DNA of 64,000 bases from Devosia enhydra (GTDB taxonomy: Bacteria > Pseudomonadota > Alphaproteobacteria > Rhizobiales > Devosiaceae): assembly GCF_900119845.1 (NCBI RefSeq), contig NZ_FPKU01000002.1, positions 591,381 to 655,380 on the forward strand, given 5' to 3'. Numbering within the stretch: the first letter of the stretch is position 1; every line of letters starts with the position of its first letter. Position numbers and translations under genes: made by a program. The notes under the pieces were generated by a model. That model saw only the letters and a program-made list of their open reading frames with translations, ran no database searches and was not told where the DNA came from. Shown one piece after another: positions 1 to 11,000 of the stretch.

Positions 1-32
1 TGTCGTCCTCCAGTGTTCTTGTGGAGGAGGAA

Positions 33-62
33 CGGCCGGGCGGGCCCTGCGGTTCCCGGCCG
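33..62 (-). terminator. Possible hairpin terminator after ccmG
   Basis: An 8-bp GC stem (33-40 pairs with 55-62) with a 14-nt loop lies just beyond the ccmG stop on the minus strand. The tail after it is only weakly T-rich, so termination is an inference. Confidence 0.3.
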
Positions 63-70
63 GGCCTGCT

Positions 71-610
71 TCAGCGCGCAGCCTGGGCCGCGCGCACGGC
101 GGGGATGACATCCTCGACAAGGCTCTGCGGCGTGATGGGGCCCACATGCTTGAAGGTGACGATGCCCTGGGCATTGACCACGAAGGTTTCGGGCACGCCA
201 TAGACGCCCCATTCGATCGAGGCGCGCCCGTCGCCATCGGCGCCGATGGCGGCATAGGGATTGCCGAGTTCGGTGAGGAAGGCGCGGGCGTTTTCGGGCG
301 CATCCTTCTGGTTGAGCCCGAACAGGCGAACGCCGGTCTCCTCGGCCAGACGGATCAGCTGGGGATGCTCGTCGCGGCAGGGAATGCACCAGCTGGCAAA
401 GACGTTGACCACGGAGGCTTCGCCCAGCAGCGCAGCGCGATCGAAACCCGGGGTCGCAAGCCCCTCGACTGGCGCGAGCGAAAATTGCGGGGCCGGGCGA
501 TCGATGAGCACCGAACGCACGAGGCCGGGATCGCGATCGAGGCTGATGGCGAAGACCCCCACCAGCAGCAGGAGAACCGCCAGCGGCGCGAGCAGCAGAA
601 GGAAGCGCAT
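71..610 (-). CDS. ccmG: CcmG/DsbE thiol:disulfide interchange protein (cytochrome c maturation)
   Basis: This 179-aa protein is a membrane-anchored periplasmic thioredoxin that reduces apocytochrome c or its partner before haem attachment. Residues 4-22 form an N-terminal membrane anchor. The active site WCIPC has Cys75 and Cys78, and a GVPETF stretch with the usual cis-proline follows at about 138-143. A longer open frame upstream is rejected because it runs back through ccmD, while the Met at 610 starts directly with the hydrophobic anchor. It is the last gene of the ccmA-B-C-D-G run on this strand. The order and the motif together make the assignment firm. Confidence 0.93.
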   Translation of the reverse strand: MRFLLLLAPLAVLLLLVGVFAISLDRDPGLVRSVLIDRPAPQFSLAPVEGLATPGFDRAALLGEASVVNVFASWCIPCRDEHPQLIRLAEETGVRLFGLNQKDAPENARAFLTELGNPYAAIGADGDGRASIEWGVYGVPETFVVNAQGIVTFKHVGPITPQSLVEDVIPAVRAAQAAR

Positions 611-614
611 CGGA

Positions 615-782
615 TCAGCCCTCTTCGGAGCGACGGCGGATGCCGCGCGCCTCGAGCGCGGCGATGCGGCGCCTGACCGAGCGATCGGCGAGGATGGCGC
701 GGGCGACGAGCCCGCCGAGCACCAGCGCGACCCCGGCATAGGCGAAGGCGATGTACTGAGCGTGTTCGCCGAGCGCGATCAT
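615..782 (-). CDS. ccmD: Haem exporter protein CcmD
   Basis: This 55-aa protein has one membrane helix (about residues 9-30) followed by a basic cytoplasmic tail rich in Arg. CcmD is the small subunit that helps release holo-CcmE from the CcmABC haem-handling complex. Sequence identity is low in this family, so the call rests on size, topology and position: it lies between ccmC and ccmG, and its ATG overlaps the ccmC stop in an ATGA (779-782). It is easily missed because it is short. Confidence 0.85.
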   Translation of the reverse strand: MIALGEHAQYIAFAYAGVALVLGGLVARAILADRSVRRRIAALEARGIRRRSEEG

Positions 783-1588
783 GGGGTTGCCTGTGCGTCG
801 GGCTCGGGACGGGCGGCACGACGGGCCATGCCATCGGCGCGGCGGGCGAGGATCTCGCTGCGCATGCCGGAAATCTGCAGGACGACAAAGAGCAGGGTAA
901 AGCTCAGCGTCATCACCAGCAGCGGGGCGAGGATCGAGCCGGGCATGCGCGGGCCCCCGGCAACGAAGACGCTGGCGGGCTGGTGCAGCGAACTCCACCA
1001 ATCCACCGAGAATTTGACGATGGGGATGTTCAGCGCCCCGATCAGGGTGGCGACGGCGACGACGCGGCCGGCGCGCAGCGGATCGTCGAAGGCGCGCCAG
1101 AGCGCGATCAGCCCCAGATAGATGAACAGCATCAGGAGGGTGGAGGTCATCCGCCCGTCCCACTCCCAGAACGTGCCCCAGGTCGGCCGGCCCCAGAGCG
1201 ACCCGGTATAGAGCGCCAGCGCGGTGAAGGCGGCGCCGAGCGGGGCGGAGGTCCTGGCCGCGACATCGGCGAGGGGATGTCGCCAGACCAGCGTGCCGAG
1301 AGCCGCAACCGCCATGCCGCCATAGACGAACTGGCTGAGCCAGGCGCTGGGCACATGCACATACATGATGCGCACCGTATCGCCCATCTGGTAGTCGGCC
1401 GGCGAGCCGAAGAAGGCGAGCCAGAGCCCGAGCCCGAGGCCGAGCAGGGTGAGAACCGTGAGGGGCAGCACGAGCCGGCCCGACCAGCCGAGAAAGCGGC
1501 CGGGATGGCCGATGCGATCGAGCCAGCCCAGAAAGCCCGTTGCGGGCCGGGGCGCTGCGGATCGGGCATCGCGGAGTGGAGCGGTCAT
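779..1588 (-). CDS. ccmC: Haem exporter / haem lyase subunit CcmC
   Basis: This 269-aa integral membrane protein presents haem to CcmE on the periplasmic side. It has six hydrophobic segments and the family's tryptophan-rich loop, here WGTFWEWD at residues 137-144. Two loop histidines flank it, at His78 (YVHVP) and His202 (SLHQP), the positions expected to ligate haem. It sits downstream of ccmB with a 12-bp gap and is coupled to ccmD by a 4-bp overlap. The N-terminal 20 residues are longer than usual, so an internal start is possible. Confidence 0.93.
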   Translation of the reverse strand: MTAPLRDARSAAPRPATGFLGWLDRIGHPGRFLGWSGRLVLPLTVLTLLGLGLGLWLAFFGSPADYQMGDTVRIMYVHVPSAWLSQFVYGGMAVAALGTLVWRHPLADVAARTSAPLGAAFTALALYTGSLWGRPTWGTFWEWDGRMTSTLLMLFIYLGLIALWRAFDDPLRAGRVVAVATLIGALNIPIVKFSVDWWSSLHQPASVFVAGGPRMPGSILAPLLVMTLSFTLLFVVLQISGMRSEILARRADGMARRAARPEPDAQATP

Positions 1589-1600
1589 GACGGCGCAGAC

Positions 1601-2251
1601 TTAATCGTCGCCCGCGCGCAAGGCAAGCGCCCCCAGGAAGGGCGAAAGCGCGCAGGTCAGGAGGCTGATGGCGAGGAGAAACAGCGTCGGCGCGAGAATG
1701 CCGCCCTCGGCCGCGGCCACCCCGAAGATCAGCACCGGCACGGCGAGCGGCAGGATGAGGATCGGCGCCACCAGCCCGCCACGCCTGAGCCCGGCGGTGG
1801 TCGCCGCGCCCAGAACGCCGAGCCCCGTCAGCGCCGGGGTGCCGCACAAGAGCGACAGCGCCGAGCGCCCCCAGCCTTCGACATCCATGCCGAGCAGCAC
1901 GGCGAGCACCGGGGTGGCGACGATCAGTGGCAGGGCGGTGAGCAGCCAGTGCGCGATCACTTTTGCGCCAACCACCGCTTCGAGCGGCAGTTGCCCATGA
2001 TTGAGCAGCGCGAGCGAGCCATCCGCGTGATCGTCGCGAAAGATGCGGTCGAGCCCGAGCAGCATGGCGAGCAGCGCCGACGTCCAGACGATGCCGGGCG
2101 CGAGGCGGGCGAGCAGTTCGCGATCGGGGCCGACCGCGAAGGGAAAGAGCGCCGTCACCATGACAAAGAACATCACGAGGGTCAGCGCCTCGCCGCCGCG
2201 CCGTGTGGAGAGGCGGATCTCGCGGGCGATGAGGGCAAAAAACCCGGTCAT
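1601..2251 (-). CDS. ccmB: Haem exporter membrane subunit CcmB
   Basis: This 216-aa protein has six predicted membrane segments and is the permease partner of the CcmA ATPase in cytochrome c biogenesis. The start at 2251 is chosen because its ATG overlaps the ccmA stop in an ATGA (2248-2251) and gives the family's usual length and N-terminus (a short helix, then RRGGEALTL). The longer open frame upstream is inside ccmA. The call rests on operon context and topology. Confidence 0.9.
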   Translation of the reverse strand: MTGFFALIAREIRLSTRRGGEALTLVMFFVMVTALFPFAVGPDRELLARLAPGIVWTSALLAMLLGLDRIFRDDHADGSLALLNHGQLPLEAVVGAKVIAHWLLTALPLIVATPVLAVLLGMDVEGWGRSALSLLCGTPALTGLGVLGAATTAGLRRGGLVAPILILPLAVPVLIFGVAAAEGGILAPTLFLLAISLLTCALSPFLGALALRAGDD

Positions 2252-2895
2252 CGCGGCGCCCCCAGCCGCAGCCTCACAATATCGGCGCCCTCGAGCGCGA
2301 GGGGCAGATGTGTGGCGCAAAGCGCCAGCCCGCCCTGGCCGAGATGATCGGCCAGAAGTGCCGCGACCATGGCATCGCCCTCCGCATCGAGGGCGGCGGT
2401 GGGTTCGTCGAGCAGCCAGACCGGCCGCGGCGAGACGATCAGGCGGGCCAGCGCCAGCCGCCTCTGCTGGCCGGCCGAGAGCAGGCCGGCTTCGAGCCAG
2501 TCGAGACCGCCGAGGCCGACCCGATCGAGCGCCTCGAACGCATCGGGGCCCGGCCCGTTGACCGCCTGCCAGAAGGCGAGGTCCTCGCTCAGCGTCAGGC
2601 GCGGCTTGATGGCGGTGCGGTGGGAGAGAAGGTGCATGAGGGCCTGCGGGCGCGCGTCCTCGTCGATGCCCTGCCAGACGAGCGTGCCGTCCTCGGGGGT
2701 GAGCGCGCCAGCCACGAGCCGCAAAAGCGTCGTCTTGCCCGCGCCATTGGGCCCGGTGATCAGCAGCAACTGGCCGGGGGCGAGGGTGAAATCGAGCCCG
2801 GAAAACAGCAGCCGCTCGCCCCGCCGGGCAGCAAGGCCGGCGGCGGCGAGGCGGATGGGCGGCAATTGCAGGGGCTTTGGATGGGCATTCGGCAT
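2248..2895 (-). CDS. ccmA: Cytochrome c biogenesis ABC transporter ATPase CcmA
   Basis: This 215-aa ABC ATPase powers release of holo-CcmE from CcmC. Walker A is GPNGAGKTT at residues 48-56, the signature LSAGQ at 139-143, and Walker B LLDEPT at 161-166. It is the first gene of the ccmABCDG operon and is divergent from acnA across about 165 bp. The start at 2895 gives a family-typical N-terminus; upstream in-frame starts would extend into the shared promoter region. The other ccm genes (E, F, H) are not in this window. Confidence 0.92.
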   Translation of the reverse strand: MPNAHPKPLQLPPIRLAAAGLAARRGERLLFSGLDFTLAPGQLLLITGPNGAGKTTLLRLVAGALTPEDGTLVWQGIDEDARPQALMHLLSHRTAIKPRLTLSEDLAFWQAVNGPGPDAFEALDRVGLGGLDWLEAGLLSAGQQRRLALARLIVSPRPVWLLDEPTAALDAEGDAMVAALLADHLGQGGLALCATHLPLALEGADIVRLRLGAPR

Positions 2896-2926
2896 GGGCC
2901 GACTTGGTGAGCCATCACGTCGGCAC

Positions 2927-2955
2927 TGGCAAGGGCGAAATTGTTTCTCTATAAG
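2927..2955 (+). promoter_or_regulatory. Candidate sigma-70 promoter for acnA
   Basis: TGGCAA (2927-2932) and TATAAG (2950-2955) are separated by 17 bp and would start transcription about 100 nt before acnA. The -35 match is only moderate. Confidence 0.4.
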
Positions 2956-2965
2956 CCCGGGAGAT

Positions 2966-2978
2966 TGGAATGTTTCCA
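2966..2978. promoter_or_regulatory. Palindrome just downstream of the predicted acnA start point
   Basis: TGGAA-TGT-TTCCA is a perfect 5-3-5 inverted repeat about 5-17 nt after the predicted transcription start of acnA. That is a repressor-like position. The cognate regulator cannot be told from the sequence. Confidence 0.25.
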
Positions 2979-3061
2979 GCAAAGACTAAGGCGTCCGCTG
3001 ATCGCCACGGCCCCTACCGGCCTGGTCCCCAAGAGAGACGCCCTCGGCAAAAACCCTAGCG

Positions 3062-5836
<2,775 letters not shown>

Positions 5837-5847
5837 TCGACCTGTGA

Positions 5848-5870
5848 CGGCCCGGGGTCAGCCCGGGCCG
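5848..5870 (+). terminator. GC-rich hairpin after acnA
   Basis: A perfect 9-bp stem, CGGCCCGGG (5848-5856) with CCCGGGCCG (5862-5870), has a 5-nt loop and starts 12 nt after the acnA stop. There is no T-run, so it may be an mRNA 3'-end stabiliser or a pause site rather than a full intrinsic terminator. Confidence 0.45.
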
Positions 5871-5925
5871 CTCACACGACGAATTGACTCGCCCGACCCG
5901 GATGGCGCGCCTAAGACTTCGGCGC

Positions 5926-6666
5926 ATGAGATCCCGTCCCGCAGCCCTTTTTCGCCCCATTCTGCTGATGCTCGCCCTTGGCGCTGCGCAGCCCGCGCTT
6001 GCCGGCGAGATCCGCACGGCGCCCAAGGCGGTGGTGGAGCTGTTCACGAGCCAGGGCTGCTCGTCCTGTCCGCCCGCCGATGCCATGCTGTCGACGCTGG
6101 GGGAACGGCCCGAGATCATCGCGCTGGCCTATCACGTCGATTACTGGGACTATATCGGCTGGCCCGATACGTTCGGGCAGAAGGCGCATTCGGACCGGCA
6201 GCGGGCCTATGCCGAAAGCTGGGGCTCGACCCGCATCTATACCCCGCAGATGGTGGTCAATGGCCGCGAGGGCGTCGTCGCCTCCCGCAAGGGCGAGGTT
6301 GAGGCGGCGCTGGGCAAGGCCAGCCTTTCCGTGCCCGTCACCATGATCGAAGCCTCGGGCATGCTGCATGTCGATATCGAGGAGCGTCCCGGCGCGCCCG
6401 AGGGGGTGATCTGGCTCGTGACCTTCAAGGCGCGCGAGAGTGTCGAGATCGAGCGCGGGGAAAACAGCGGCAAGCGCATGGACTATACCCACATCGTTAC
6501 CGGGCGGCAGCTTCTGGGCATGTGGGAGCCCGAGACCGGCACGCATCTGAAACTGCCGCTGGCCGAAGTGCTGGGCGCGCGTGCCGATGGCGCGGCGGTG
6601 CTGGTGCAATCGGAAGAGAACGGCCTGCCCGGCTCCATTCTCGGCGCAGCCAGCTTCGTTCACTGA
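5926..6666 (+). CDS. DUF1223 family secreted thioredoxin-fold protein
   Basis: This 246-aa protein has a signal peptide (hydrophobic run at about residues 10-22, cleavage near ALA-GE) followed by a DUF1223 domain. The start of the mature part, VVELFTSQGCSSCPP, holds a CSSC pair (Cys45, Cys48), and the HVDYWDYIGW stretch is typical of the family. The fold is thioredoxin-like but no reaction is established. Start codons further upstream (5884, 5902) would add a charged extension before the signal peptide, so 5926 is preferred. It is transcribed alone, between acnA and a structured intergenic region. Confidence 0.85.
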   Translation: MRSRPAALFRPILLMLALGAAQPALAGEIRTAPKAVVELFTSQGCSSCPPADAMLSTLGERPEIIALAYHVDYWDYIGWPDTFGQKAHSDRQRAYAESWGSTRIYTPQMVVNGREGVVASRKGEVEAALGKASLSVPVTMIEASGMLHVDIEERPGAPEGVIWLVTFKARESVEIERGENSGKRMDYTHIVTGRQLLGMWEPETGTHLKLPLAEVLGARADGAAVLVQSEENGLPGSILGAASFVH

Positions 6667-6712
6667 ACGCCGGCCGCCTCTCCTTTTCCCTCCCATCCGA
6701 TGCAGGCCTCTG

Positions 6713-6850
6713 CAAAACAAAACCCCCGCCGGGGGCTTGGCGGGGGTCTGAAAGACGTGTGCATGGGTCTTTGGAGGTCGAGCGGCACCCGGGCGTCTGA
6801 TTGGGGGCTCGGTCGGCCCGGGTGCCTCTCGATTGGCAATGATGAGAAGA
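6713..6850 (-). ncRNA. Candidate small RNA with three stem-loops and intrinsic terminator
   Basis: Read on the minus strand, an 11-bp stem (6816-6826 with 6784-6794) is followed by a smaller stem (6767-6772 with 6751-6756), then an 8-bp GC stem (6739-6746 with 6723-6730) that runs straight into TTTTGTTTTG. The last element is a textbook Rho-independent terminator, yet no minus-strand protein gene lies upstream of it. An unpaired ACCTCC stretch between the first two stems could pair with Shine-Dalgarno sequences, as in some rhizobial trans-acting RNAs. The 5' end is approximate and no good promoter was found. The family is not recognised. Confidence 0.4.
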
Positions 6851-6982
6851 TGCCGGCCCATTCTGGCGGGACAAGGGACGGATTGTGACGGAACTGGGGA
6901 ATCTTGAGGGGAAGATTCTGGGCGCTCTGCCCATCCGGCGCACCTGAGCCTCGGAAGGCTCGTGGCCCGTAACCCGTCCGGC

Positions 6983-7011
6983 TTGCATCCGTATGCGAAA
7001 CTCGCAATCAT
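6983..7011 (+). promoter_or_regulatory. Candidate promoter for the DUF2794 gene
   Basis: TTGCAT (6983-6988) and AATCAT (7006-7011) are separated by 17 bp, about 28 bp upstream of the GTG start. Confidence 0.3.
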
Positions 7012-7039
7012 GACGATCGTGTAACGGAGTGCCGGATCG

Positions 7040-7414
7040 GTGGACAATCCGCAGCGGCCAGCCGGGCAGCTGGTCGAATTTCCCAATGCCGTGGGGTTCG
7101 GGGGATCGCGCGCGCCCGAGGCGGTCAGTTTCAACCGACAGGAGCTGATGCAGATCCTCAACCTTTATGGCCGCCATGTCGCGGCCGGCGAGTGGCGCGA
7201 CTATGCCATGGATTTCCTGCGCGAGCGGGCCCTGTTCTCGATCTACCGGCGCAATTCGGAACGCCCGCTCTATGTCATCGAGAAGAACCCGCGCCTGAGG
7301 AACCGGCAGGGCCAGTATGTCGTCACCGGGCAGGATGGGCGCATCCTGAGGCGCGGTCACGACCTCGCGCAGGTGCTGCGCGTGCTGGAGCCCAAGCTGG
7401 CGGTGGTGCGCTGA
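7040..7414 (+). CDS. DUF2794 domain-containing protein
   Basis: This 124-aa cytosolic protein matches the alphaproteobacterial DUF2794 family. The core, at about residues 30-100, includes FNRQELMQILNLYGRHVAAG, then EWRDYAMDFL, and later PLYVIEKNP and the QGQYVV segment. Its function is unknown. The start is GTG at 7040, with an ACGGAG ribosome-binding site about 11 nt before it. It precedes the DUF2062 gene with a gap of 85 bp. Confidence 0.85.
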   Translation: MDNPQRPAGQLVEFPNAVGFGGSRAPEAVSFNRQELMQILNLYGRHVAAGEWRDYAMDFLRERALFSIYRRNSERPLYVIEKNPRLRNRQGQYVVTGQDGRILRRGHDLAQVLRVLEPKLAVVR

Positions 7415-7499
7415 CAGCTTCGCCCAGGCCCGCGACGAGATGGCGTTTGCCCCTGCCCGGTCCCGGTCGGTAAGGTTCGACCATCACGGGGAGAGATTC

Positions 7500-8063
7500 A
7501 TGGGTTCAAGGCTGGAGCGGCTCAAGGAGTTCATCTGGCCCAGCATGGGCCCTAAACGCTACACGATCTACCTGGCCCGGCGTGCCCAGCGGCTCCGGGC
7601 GAGCCCGCACGCGATCGCCGCAGGCATCGCTTCGGGCGCCGCGGTCTCCGTCTTCCCCTTCATCGGCTTCCACTTCATTCTCGGGTTCGTGCTCGCCTTC
7701 TTCATGCGCGGCAACATGCTGGCGGCGGCCATCGGAACGGCGTTCGGCAACCCCTTTACCTTCCCGATCTTCTTTGCCTTGAGCTACCAGATCGGCAAGG
7801 TCATCCTGCCTGGCGACCAGCGGACCGCCGACAGCATCATGGCTGATGCCAATGTCACCGATCTCGTGGCGCAGATGTTTTCCGAAGGCTTTGCCGGGCT
7901 CTGGCCGGTCCTGCACGCGATGATCATCGGCGCGATCCCGGTGGCGCTGGTGACCTTCGCGACATTCTACCTCGTGACGCGAACGCTGGTGACCAAGGCC
8001 CGCAAGCGCAAGGCCGAACGGCTGGCCCTGCGCCGCGCCTCAGGCGCTGCGAGCCAGATCTGA
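7500..8063 (+). CDS. DUF2062 domain-containing membrane protein
   Basis: This 187-aa inner-membrane protein has a basic N-terminus (RRAQRLRASPHAIAAG), a glycine-rich helix pair around GAAVSVFPFIGFHF, an NPFTFPIFF motif, and a final helix near residues 138-160 before a Lys/Arg-rich tail. These mark DUF2062, whose function is unknown. The start at 7500 follows a GGGGAGAG ribosome-binding site; the open frame further upstream lacks one. Its 3' end overlaps the 3' end of the opposing GDH gene by 24 bp (8040-8063). Confidence 0.88.
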   Translation: MGSRLERLKEFIWPSMGPKRYTIYLARRAQRLRASPHAIAAGIASGAAVSVFPFIGFHFILGFVLAFFMRGNMLAAAIGTAFGNPFTFPIFFALSYQIGKVILPGDQRTADSIMADANVTDLVAQMFSEGFAGLWPVLHAMIIGAIPVALVTFATFYLVTRTLVTKARKRKAERLALRRASGAASQI

Positions 8064-11000
8064 GAGAAGCCCAGCCGCCACCGAGAGGCGCGAGACGGTC
8101 ATTTCGCCCTGGGTGAGGCCGCGCACCTGCTCGGCGAGCCGGGCTATGGTCTCGGGCTGGCGCTCGGCCCAGGCCGCAAGGCGCGTGGGCACGGGGACGC
8201 GCCCGTCGGCTTCATCAAGGACATCGGCGGAGAGATCGCGCAAGGCGCGCATGAGATTGGCCAAGGCCCGGTCGAGCGCCATGCGGTCGAAGCGGTCGGC
8301 CAGAACGATGCCGTCGCCCTCGATGAGTACCTTGCCGAGCCCGAAGGTCTCGAGCACGCCGAAAAAGGCCTGCGCCGCCTCTCCGACGCGGACGCCGCAG
8401 CGCGCCGCCACCAGCGCGATATCGGCGCTCATGGCAAGGGCGGGCAGTTCGGCGATGCGGCGGGCGATGGTCTTGCCGGCCCCGCCGGCCTCGAAGCGGC
8501 CGGCTGCCTCGGCGATGGGACGGGCCAGGCTGGGGGGCAGGAGCGTCGGCAGGAGGTTGAGGACGTCGGTGACGCCTTCGGCATAGACGAGCACCAGTTC
8601 GGCAAGCGGCTGCGCCAGATCGCCATTGCGCAGGAACCATAAGGTGGTGCGGGCGAGAAGACGCTGGATTTCGGCATAAAGGGCGAGCTGGGTCTCCCCC
8701 GACAGCGCGCCATCGAGCCCGTCCACCTGCCGCCAGAGATCCTCGATGCCGAAGGCATCGCGCGCCACCGCGAAGGCGCGCGCCACCCGGCCCGCATTGG
8801 CGCTGGTGGCCCTCGTCATCTCGAACAGGAAGGACGGCCCGCCGCGATTGATCATGGCGTTGGCGAGCACGGTGGCGATGATCTCGCGGCGCAGCCGGTG
8901 GCCGGTCACCAGATCCTCATGCTTGCGCACGAGAAGGGTGGGGAAATAGGCGAGCAGCTGGCGGGCGAGATAGGGCTCGTCGGGCACGTCGCTTTCGAGC
9001 AGCTGGTCGTGCAGGGAGAGCTTGGCATTGGCCAGCAGCACGGCAAGCTCGGGCCGGGAGAGACCTTCGCCCGCTGCGGCGCGCTGGCCCAGAGCCGCAT
9101 CCTCGGGCAGCACGGAGACGCGGCGGTTGAGCCTGCCCTCGGTCTCGAGCGCCGCGATCAGCGCGCGATGATCGGGGAAGACGGAAAGCCCGCGATGCCG
9201 GGCGATCGAGAGGGCGAGGGTCTGCTGATAGGTGTTGGCGAGGCACAGCGCCCTCACCTCATCGGTCATCTGCACCAGAAGGTCGTTGCGCTCGGCCCGG
9301 CTCATCGAGCCCGAGCGCAGGAGCGGCCCGAAGGCAATCTTGATGTTGACCTCGAGATCGGAGGAATTGACCCCGGCCGAATTGTCGATGGCATCGGTGT
9401 TGATGCGGCCACCGGCCCGCGCGAAATCGATGCGGCCCTGCTGGGTGACGGCGAGATTGGCACCCTCGCCCACCACCTTGGCGCCCAGTTCGGAAGCTGC
9501 GACGCGGATGGCGTCGTTGGTCTTGTCGCCGGCCTCCGCATCGGTCTCGGCATCGCCCCGGACATAGGTGCCGATCCCCCCGAACCACATGAGGTCGACA
9601 GGCGCGCGCAATATGGCGCGCATCACCTGGTTGGGGGTGAGATCGCCTTGCCCCAGCCCCAGGAGCCTGCGGGCCTCGGCAAACAGCGGCACCGTCTTGG
9701 CGCTGCGCGGATAGATGCCCCCGCCATGGGAGAGCACCGACTTGTCGTAATCCTGCCAGCTCGAGCGCGGCAGGTCGAACAGGCGCCGCCTTTCGGCGAA
9801 GCTGCGTTCGGGATCGGGGTCGGGATCGATGAAGATGTCGCGATGATCGAAGGCGGCGACGAGCCGGATGCGATCGGAAAGCAGCATGGCGTTGCCGAAG
9901 ACATCGCCCGACATGTCACCCACCCCGGCCACCGAGAAGCTCGAGGCGGCGATATCGCGGTCCATCTCGCGGAAATGGCGCTTGACCGCCTCCCAGCCGC
10001 CGCGCGCGGTGATGCCCATCGCCTTGTGGTCGTAGCCGGCCGAGCCGCCCGAGGCGAAGGCATCCCCGAGCCAGAAGCCGTGCTCGGCGGCAATCGCATT
10101 GGCGAGGTCGGAAAACCGCGCCGTGCCCTTGTCGGCCGCAACCACCAGGTACGGATCGTCGCCATCATGGCGCACGATATCGGGCGGGGGCACCACGGTC
10201 TCACCATCGAGAGTGTCGGTGAGATCGAGAAGGCTGGAAATGAAGATACGGTAGCACTCCATGCCCTCGCGGAGCACCGCGTCGCGATCGCCCGGCGGCA
10301 CCGGCAGGCGGGGCACGAAGGCGCCCTTGGCGCCGACCGGCACGATGATGGCGTTCTTTTCCTGCTGGGCTTTGGCCAGAGCCAGGACCTCGGTGCGGAA
10401 ATCCTCCGGGCGATCGGACCAGCGGATGCCGCCGCGCGCGATGGCGCCCATGCGCAGGTGGATGCCTTCCACACGCGGGGATGAAACGAAGATCTCGCGA
10501 TAGGGCCGTGGCTCGGGCAGGTCCGAGAGCTTGTTGCAATCGAACTTGAAGCTCAGCGCCGGGCGACGCGCGCCGTCGGGGCCGCGCTGGAAGGCATTGG
10601 TGCGCAAGGTGGCTTCGACGAGATTGGCGAGGCGGCGCACGATGCGATCCTCGTCGAGCACGCTGATGCGCGACAGGATCGCTCCGAGCGTTTCACGCGC
10701 CTGATGTTCGGCGCGCTCGCGATTGCCGGCAAAGCCTTCGTCGTGAAGGGTGTGAAAGAGCGTGACGAGGGCCGAGGCGGCCTCGTGATGGCTGGCCAGC
10801 ACCTGGGCGAAATAGGCGCGCGAATAGGTGACGCCCACCTGCCGGAGATAGCGGGCGAGGGCGCGCAGGATCGCCACATCGACAAAGGGAAGGCCGGCAA
10901 GGAGGGTGAGGGCGTTGAGCCCGTCATTTTCGGCCTCTCCCGACCACACGGCGAGGATGGCTTCCTCGACAAGGCCGGTGTCTGGAAGACCCTCTGCGGC

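Larger units (their letters stand above)
6667..7039. other. Gene-free interval of 373 bp rich in inverted repeats
   Basis: No credible protein gene is seen here. The left half (6713-6850) holds three stem-loops and a minus-strand intrinsic terminator, annotated as an RNA candidate. The right part holds a candidate promoter for the DUF2794 gene (6983-7011). Confidence 0.6.

Noticed and set aside
6845-6875. Promoter for the small RNA candidate (TTGTCC at 6874-6869)
   Set aside because: At 17-bp spacing the -10 hexamer would be ATCTTC, which does not match; the RNA start remains unassigned.
8898-10484. Long plus-strand open frame inside the GDH gene
   Set aside because: It is antisense to well-conserved GDH motifs and has no recognisable domain or ribosome-binding site.
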